Shown here piece after piece: positions 59,834 through 64,000 of a stretch of DNA of 64,000 bases. Numbering within the stretch: position 1 is the first letter of the stretch; each line of letters begins with the position of its first letter. The stretch is from an uncultured Flavobacteriales bacterium (GTDB lineage: Bacteria; Bacteroidota; Bacteroidia; Flavobacteriales; Crocinitomicaceae): positions 1 to 64,000 of the forward strand of contig CAMLRS010000003.1 of assembly GCA_946482515.1 (NCBI GenBank). Direction: 5' to 3'. Both the position numbers and the translations under genes were made by a program. The notes below the pieces were generated by a model. It was not told the origin of the DNA and did not search any database. It saw nothing but the letters and a program-made list of their open reading frames with translations.

Positions 59834-60661
59834 ATGATGAACAGCAGATTCAGCGTAGCGGATTCGGGTGGAACGTCCACCCACTGGGGATTTTACGATG
59901 AAAACGGATCGGTTCGGCGCATTGTTACTCCCGGCATGCATCCGAAATACCTGCTCGACTGGACACCATCACAGCTCGATGACCTGAACCGTCATTTACC
60001 GGCAGATCGTTCGGCACCTTTACATTTTTACGGAGCAGGCTGCGGCAACGAACATTCGGCGGCGCACGTAGCGCATTTATTGAACCAGCTTGGTTTTCGC
60101 GATGCGTATGTCTATCCCGATACATTGGGCGCTTGCAGGGCCTGTTGCGGCCGTGAGCCCGGAACAGTCGCGATTCTTGGAACAGGCTCCGTTTTGCTGC
60201 AATACGACGGCGATCGCATTACTAAGCGCGTGGGCGGTTACGGCAGCCTGATTGGTGACGAAGGCAGCGGTTTCTATTTCGGGAAACTGCTCGTGAAAGG
60301 CTTTCTCGAAGAAACACTCGGCGCGGTGGCACAGCCGGCAGTGAAAGCATTGCTCGGATCGCCACAGGATGTTTTGTTCCAGCTGTCTTCACCAACAGCC
60401 CAGCAATGGATTTCCGGACTTGCTGCTTTGTCGGCTTCGGCGGAGATTCCACTGGAAAACGTGCACCGGGAAAACCTGCGTGCGTTTGCTGAAAGTCATT
60501 TGTCGCAGGTATTGAGCAAGCGTGTGCTCCATGTAACAGGATCCTATGGCTGGTTCCAACAGGAACACCTGCACCACGTGCTCAAAGAGTACGGATGGCA
60601 CTCCGGCAAATTAGTACAGGAGCCGTTGGATGATCTGATGGCCTTTCATGCTGCCAGATAG
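59834..60661 (+). CDS. BadF/BadG/N-acetylglucosamine-kinase-like protein
   Basis: A 275-residue ASKHA-fold ATPase/kinase: phosphate-1 motif VADSGGTSTHWGFY (residues 8-21), YPDTLGACRACCG, phosphate-2 VAILGTGSVLLQY, and GGYGSLIGDEGSGFYFGKLL, typical of glucosamine kinases of the BadF/BadG family. It most likely phosphorylates an amino sugar salvaged from peptidoglycan or chitin. A second, in-frame Met follows directly. Confidence 0.9.
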   Translation: MMNSRFSVADSGGTSTHWGFYDENGSVRRIVTPGMHPKYLLDWTPSQLDDLNRHLPADRSAPLHFYGAGCGNEHSAAHVAHLLNQLGFRDAYVYPDTLGACRACCGREPGTVAILGTGSVLLQYDGDRITKRVGGYGSLIGDEGSGFYFGKLLVKGFLEETLGAVAQPAVKALLGSPQDVLFQLSSPTAQQWISGLAALSASAEIPLENVHRENLRAFAESHLSQVLSKRVLHVTGSYGWFQQEHLHHVLKEYGWHSGKLVQEPLDDLMAFHAAR

Positions 60662-60881
60662 AAAAAGGGAAAGCGGCTCGTTTCGTGTAAGTTAAAGAGA
60701 ACTCACCGAAAGACACAGGTCTTTTTACGGAATTCAAATTTGGCCCTAAAATCATTCGTATAGCGTTCTTGAATGTTACTACCTGATAAATAGACCTTTG
60801 GTCGAAAAATCCATCAAATTCGCAGAAAAGTAGCATGAGATTCGGAAAATAATTTACACCTTGCAGCAGAGAAAGTGAAGA

Positions 60882-61280
60882 ATGGAGCTTTTACGCATTG
60901 AAGCAACGGCACATACACCAGCCATCAACCTGGACCCCCACACAGGAATAATGGAAATCAAGGGAAGATCAATCCCCGACGATCCTGAGGCTTTCTGGGG
61001 TGTAGTTTTAGAATGGTTCGACGATTACATGCGCGAGCCGCAACCGCTTACGCTCGTAAAAATCGACCTCGAGTATTTCAATATCACTTCTTCCAAGCGC
61101 ATCCTTTTCCTGTTGTACAAGCTCAACGAGCTCGTCGATAACGGCATGAAGGCCCGCGTAGAATGGTATTATCGCAAGTCAGACGAAGACATGTACGAAG
61201 TAGGCCAGGATTACGCATTCATGGTGCGCGTTCCATTTGAATTCAAAGAATATTCCGATTCTGACTTTGTAGTGGCATAA
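60882..61280 (+). CDS. SiaC-like (DUF1987) regulatory phosphoprotein
   Basis: A 132-residue cytoplasmic protein: AINLDPHTGIMEIKGRSIPDDPEAFW, LVKIDLEYFNITSSKRILFLLYKL and VEWYYRKSDEDMYEVGQDYA. In Pseudomonas, SiaC is switched by phosphorylation at the TSSK region and partners a SpoIIE-type phosphatase and a kinase. The possible phosphosite (ITSSK) is kept here. The SpoIIE phosphatase in this window (41064) is a candidate partner, but not linked. Confidence 0.9.
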   Translation: MELLRIEATAHTPAINLDPHTGIMEIKGRSIPDDPEAFWGVVLEWFDDYMREPQPLTLVKIDLEYFNITSSKRILFLLYKLNELVDNGMKARVEWYYRKSDEDMYEVGQDYAFMVRVPFEFKEYSDSDFVVA

Positions 61281-61311
61281 TTGCTACTTATTAGATCAGA
61301 TTTTGAAAAAA

Positions 61312-61393
61312 TCCCTCCTTGAGGAGGGACAAAGGGAGGTGGCCAAACAAATTGTGATTCGCCACCCTCCTCAATCCTCCCTCAAGGGAGGAG
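61312..61393. repeat. CCTCC element, short copy without gene
   Basis: The left end ccctccttgaggagggac, then aaagggaggtggcc, and the right end gccaccctcctcaatcc, then ctcaagggaggaggc, form inverted arms with only ~12 bases between (aaacaaattgtgattc). It follows the SiaC gene and precedes the promoter at 61443. The left palindrome is the CCTCCTTGAGGAGG variant. Confidence 0.85.
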
Positions 61394-61442
61394 GCAGTAG
61401 CTACCTTCTTAACAAGCCAGTCTTTTAAAAGAATTCGATTAC

Positions 61443-61472
61443 TTTGTGGTGAAAACGAATTTGTTATTTTTG
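61443..61472 (+). promoter_or_regulatory. Promoter of the 79-residue protein operon
   Basis: TTTG at 61443-61446 and TATTTTTG at 61465-61472 are 18 bases apart, the best match to the Bacteroidota promoter in the window. The GTG start at 61488 lies 15 bases downstream. It drives the genes up to 62904. Confidence 0.7.
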
Positions 61473-61487
61473 TCGCAAATGTAAGCC

Positions 61488-61727
61488 GTGAGGGTAGTAG
61501 CCGATATTCCGCATCCCAAGTACAAAATTCAGGTGTTTCTCTACAACGCGAAATACCTGGTCAAGATCGAGCTGGGGCAGTACGAGCAAACGTACAAAAT
61601 TGCCGAAGCCGATGTAGCCGGACTGGAAGAGGTGAAACGCATGATAAACGATGATCTGTTAAAAAACGCCCTGCAGCGTTTCCTAGGCATGCGAGCCGAT
61701 TGGGAAGAAGCCTTCAGGAATAAATAA
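61488..61727 (+). CDS. 79-residue conserved-looking protein
   Basis: A small cytoplasmic protein starting at GTG (no upstream ATG in frame): VADIPHPKYKIQVFLYNAKY, LVKIELGQYEQTYKIAEADV and LEEVKRMINDDLLKNALQRF, then MRADWEEAF. A beta-sheet followed by a helix is likely. No known domain. It leads an operon with the Skp-like (7-base gap) and DUF4924 genes (4-base gap). Confidence 0.65.
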   Translation: MRVVADIPHPKYKIQVFLYNAKYLVKIELGQYEQTYKIAEADVAGLEEVKRMINDDLLKNALQRFLGMRADWEEAFRNK

Positions 61728-61734
61728 GCAAGCC

Positions 61735-62349
61735 ATGAAATCGATGAAATATATTTATATCGCCCTGTTGGGATTGGGAATGGGTTCGGCAGTGATCTCC
61801 TGCTCCGAAGAAAAAAAGAAGACAACGGAAGAGAAAGCACCCGATGTACCCACAGTTGATCCGAACGGATTGCGCATTGCTTATTACAGTTACGATAGCC
61901 TGATCAAAAACTATACGTATTGGTTTGAACAGGATTCTATCCTGAAAGTGAAACAGCTGAAATTCGAAAAAGACCTGATGTACCGCCAGAATGACTTGCA
62001 AAAGCTTGCAATGAAGCTACAGGAGCATCAGCAGAAGATGGACATCACGGCAGCCGAAATGGCCCAGATCGAGAATAATTTGAACCGTAAGAACCAGCAA
62101 GCCCAGAATTTCCAGCAAACCGAGGGTACCAAGCTCCAGAAAGAAGCCATGGAAATCCAGACCGTGATTACCAACAGGCTGGAAGAAGGCAGCAAGAAAT
62201 ACTGCGAGAAATACAAGATCGATATCCTGCTCGTACAAGGCCAGGGAAGCCAGATCAGCTACATTAAGCCCAACATGAACGTGACCACGTCATTTATCGA
62301 CTTCCTGAACAGCGAGCACGACAAGCTGAATGAAGAAATGGGTAAATAA
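61735..62349 (+). CDS. Skp/OmpH-like periplasmic chaperone, lipoprotein
   Basis: A 204-residue protein with signal peptide and lipobox AVISC. The mature part is a long coiled coil (KVKQLKFEKDLMYRQNDLQK, KLQEHQQKMDITAAEMAQIEN, LNRKNQQAQNFQQTEG) then LEEGSKKYCEKYKIDILLVQ and SFIDFLNSEHDKLNEEM, as in Skp family chaperones that hold unfolded outer-membrane proteins. A lipid anchor at the start is unusual for Skp but is common in Bacteroidota versions. Confidence 0.85.
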   Translation: MKSMKYIYIALLGLGMGSAVISCSEEKKKTTEEKAPDVPTVDPNGLRIAYYSYDSLIKNYTYWFEQDSILKVKQLKFEKDLMYRQNDLQKLAMKLQEHQQKMDITAAEMAQIENNLNRKNQQAQNFQQTEGTKLQKEAMEIQTVITNRLEEGSKKYCEKYKIDILLVQGQGSQISYIKPNMNVTTSFIDFLNSEHDKLNEEMGK

Positions 62350-62352
62350 TCT

Positions 62353-62904
62353 ATGCTGCACGCCCGTCAGAAAAAGGAGGAAAACATCGCTGAGTATATG
62401 TTGTACATGTACCAGATCGAAGATGTGATCCGTATGTACCATTTCGATGTAGACCGCATTGTAGACGAATTTGTGCGTCCGCAATTGCCGGATGCTTCGT
62501 TCCTCGAACAATACCGCGACTGGTACCGCAACCTGGTCGATGAAATGCAATCCGAGCGCATTACCGAAACCGGTCATTTGATGCGTTTGAAAGAAATTCT
62601 GGTCGAGCTGTCCTACCTGCACAACACCTTGCTGAATGTGGTCAACGACGAGAAATACCAGGCACTTTATACGGCTGCCTCACCACACATCGAAGCATTC
62701 CGCGAGCGTTCCAACCTGAAAGATCGCAATCACGTCGAAATCTGTTTCCAGGCGTTGTACATGAAGCTGCTGCTGCGTTTGCAGAAAAAAGAGATCAGCG
62801 CCGAAACCGAAGAAGCCTTCGACAATATGCGTGTGCTGCTGGCATATCTCTCAAAAGCCTATCACCAGATGAAAGGCGGCGATGGGCAGTTCTGGAATAA
62901 TTGA
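62353..62904 (+). CDS. DUF4924 family protein
   Basis: A 183-residue helical cytoplasmic protein: RQKKEENIAEYMLYMYQIED, MYHFDVDRIVDEFVRPQL, YRDWYRNLVDEMQSERITET and MRLKEILVELSYLHNTLLN, then LYMKLLLRLQKKEISAETEE. The family is restricted to Bacteroidota and its function is unknown. Only four bases after the Skp-like gene, so it shares the transcript. Confidence 0.85.
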   Translation: MLHARQKKEENIAEYMLYMYQIEDVIRMYHFDVDRIVDEFVRPQLPDASFLEQYRDWYRNLVDEMQSERITETGHLMRLKEILVELSYLHNTLLNVVNDEKYQALYTAASPHIEAFRERSNLKDRNHVEICFQALYMKLLLRLQKKEISAETEEAFDNMRVLLAYLSKAYHQMKGGDGQFWNN

Positions 62905-62962
62905 CATCAGGACGTCAGGACCTGCCTGCCGCAGGCAAGGTATTAAGATATCAGGACAGTCT
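62905..62962. repeat. GACATCAGGAC-type repeat
   Basis: gacatcaggacgtcaggac, then the palindrome CCTGCCTGCCGCAGGCAAGG-like piece, and taagatatcaggac. It follows the DUF4924 stop directly and resembles the repeats at 19288 and 27810. Confidence 0.65.
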
Positions 62963-63170
62963 AGAGAATTCTGTGAATGATGTGGTGAAAAATACCTAGC
63001 AGGCGTTCCGTCATGCGCAGGCAATAATCCGAAACTTCCAGGGTCGTATAGAATAGCCGGTCAACAGTGTAAGTAATACCGTCCAAAACTAGTTGTTCAT
63101 CAAACCCGGAAGGTAAAAAAGCCATTGAAAACGCACCAACCCGGCGAAGGAGAGCCAATCCGCTGTTCAT
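62961..63170 (-). CDS. Possible 69-residue protein (uncertain)
   Basis: A short minus-strand frame starting MNSGLALLRRVGAFSMAFLP and continuing VLDGITYTVDRLFYTTLEVS and CLRMTERLLGIFHHII. The codon text is plausible, but a longer frame reading into it covers a repeat (63198-63272). No family is recognised. It may be real or chance. Confidence 0.3.
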   Translation of the reverse strand: MNSGLALLRRVGAFSMAFLPSGFDEQLVLDGITYTVDRLFYTTLEVSDYCLRMTERLLGIFHHIIHRIL

Positions 63171-63197
63171 TGACAGCGGATTGACACTTACCGTCCT

Positions 63198-63272
63198 AAT
63201 TCCTCCCTTTGGAGGGAAGAAAAAGCGTAGCTTTTGAAGACCAAGCGTTAGCGCCGGGAAAATGGGGGAGGA
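63198..63272. repeat. TTCCTCCCTTTGGAGGGA inverted repeat, distant relative
   Basis: The left text ttcctccctttggagggaag has a weak facing partner at the right (gggaaaatgggggagg). The left palindrome differs from the CCTCCCTTGAGGGAGG family by one central base step, so it may be a second member class of the same element family. Confidence 0.5.
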
Positions 63273-63291
63273 TTGTGTATTCATAGCTGTC

Positions 63292-63807
63292 TTATGAAAA
63301 ATCAGGATAATCAGCTGTTGGTCCGAAGCTCTGCGGAACAGGAATGCCCAGCAGACGGAAATAAACACCCAGCTGCGCGCGGTGGTGAACGATCTGGTTG
63401 AGCGCCATGCGGATCACTTCGCTTTTAGGCTCTACGGAATAGATGGTGTCGCCGCTGCGGAGTGTCCATTTTTCCTCAAGAGTAGCTTCATCGGCTTCGA
63501 GCAAAGCTTTTCTGCCGCTTTCCAGATTGCGCTGCAAGAGGTCGAGCAAATCCTGGTTGTTGTTGATCGGAACCGGTGTATACGGAGCAGTTTCAAAATC
63601 GAGTTCGTCTGTTGTAAGCGTCATTTCAATCCAGCCCGCCAATTCGGCTACGTGCGAAGCCAGCGGTACGATTTTCATGCTTTTTTCGTGTGGCTGCCAA
63701 TCCGGTTTGTCGGTTGGTACCAGTTTCATGAACTCTTTCGTTACGCGTGCCTGCTCTTCTAATTCTTTTACCAGTGATGTGATCACGGTCATCGTTCCTG
63801 TTGTCAT
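63292..63807 (-). CDS. DinB-like four-helix protein
   Basis: A 171-residue cytoplasmic helical bundle: VKELEEQARVTKEFMKLVPT, SMKIVPLASHVAELAGWIEM (first His), and IRMALNQIVHHRAQLGVYFRLL (His pair, metal site of DinB-type proteins). Proteins of this family are often thiol-related or of unknown role; the DNA-damage name is historical. Near the right edge of the window. Confidence 0.88.
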   Translation of the reverse strand: MTTGTMTVITSLVKELEEQARVTKEFMKLVPTDKPDWQPHEKSMKIVPLASHVAELAGWIEMTLTTDELDFETAPYTPVPINNNQDLLDLLQRNLESGRKALLEADEATLEEKWTLRSGDTIYSVEPKSEVIRMALNQIVHHRAQLGVYFRLLGIPVPQSFGPTADYPDFS

Positions 63808-63889
63808 AATGTGTTGTTTTTTGATTACACTACAAAGGAACGAGGGGCCACTGTCAACCCTATGGCAGTCTAAAAATCGCAGCGCGATT

Positions 63890-64000
63890 TTTTTTAATTT
63901 TTAATGTTGGATGATTGATTTTTAATGGTAATTGTCTCCCTCCTTGAGGAGGGATTAAGGGAGGTGGCTCACCACGATACTAAAGTTTGATGCCACCCTC
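63890..64000. repeat. Partial repeat at window edge: ATCAAAAATC arm then CCTCC element
   Basis: tgttggatgattgattttta (63904) is an arm of the ATCAAAAATC family; at 63938 the CCTCC element starts (ctccctccttgaggagggat, then gggaggtggctcacc) and its text acgatactaaagtttgatgc matches the short element at 35041. It is cut by the window end, so its right arm is not seen. Confidence 0.78.

Noticed and set aside
58545..59837. 430-codon plus-strand frame opposite the DUF4856 gene
   Set aside because: DUF4856 on the other strand has a lipobox, known domain and operon context; the antisense frame is Cys/Val-rich with no motif.
60582..60836. 84-codon minus-strand frame downstream of the BadF-type kinase
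   Set aside because: It overlaps the kinase C-terminus antisense and has no motif.

Overview
The window looks like the chromosome of a Bacteroidota bacterium, most likely Flavobacteriia-like; I cannot fix the family from sequence alone. Evidence: promoter -7 boxes of the TAnnTTTG type close to many start codons, a PorQ-like type IX secretion protein, two TonB-dependent receptors with carboxypeptidase-regulatory-like N-termini, and lineage-typical families (GIN-domain lipoprotein, DUF4142, DUF4856 beside imelysin, DUF4924, SiaC/DUF1987, M61 peptidase). No rRNA or CRISPR array is present, and there is one tRNA (Lys, UUU).

Layout. 1-5.2 kb: the N-terminal part of a giant secreted protein with eleven PKD-like repeats in perfect 270-bp register, co-transcribed with a small secreted protein. 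5.3-9.1 kb: TonB receptor, a stand-alone copy of its N-terminal domain, mazG. 9.3-11.1 kb: PagL-like lipid A deacylase coupled to a GIN-domain lipoprotein. 11.3-17.4 kb: ACT-domain protein, cmk, two tandem equal-length outer-membrane barrels, porQ, YjbR-like protein, acyl-CoA thioesterase, lipoprotein. 17.5-23.5 kb: radical SAM protein, an AraC-type regulator with a metal-binding-like N-terminus, a cluster of stress-type proteins (PA2169-like, DUF4142, disordered proteins), YwbE, SRPBCC. 23.6-26.8 kb: an unusual three-gene operon (membrane protein, patatin-like lipase, LecA-like lectin domain). 27-35 kb: tRNA-Lys, DUF5715, thioredoxin, a murein endopeptidase/M28 peptidase/Kazal inhibitor operon, MBL hydrolase, pepT. 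35-46 kb: aminotransferase, SRPBCC, aroK, transglutaminase, SpoIIE phosphatase, M61 peptidase, phosphoesterase. 46.3-49 kb: pdhA and pdhC, cold-shock protein. 49.5-52.6 kb: DUF6766 membrane protein, a barrel protein, tag, PaaY-like protein. 52.9-59.7 kb: a five-gene iron-uptake-type operon (DUF4856, imelysin, HTTM, TonB receptor, Ser/Thr kinase). 59.8-63.8 kb: BadF-type kinase, SiaC, Skp-like protein, DUF4924, DinB.

The most unusual material is between the genes. Several unrelated families of short repeats fill gaps between stop codons, fold into hairpins, and often begin on or inside the stop codon of the gene before them. One family (CCTCCCTTGAGGGAGG arms) occurs five times; two copies enclose a DUF559 endonuclease gene (one intact, one broken by a roughly 10-base deletion) and three are short copies without a gene. 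This has the layout of a mobile element whose only protein is a nuclease, and it is my leading candidate for an undescribed system.
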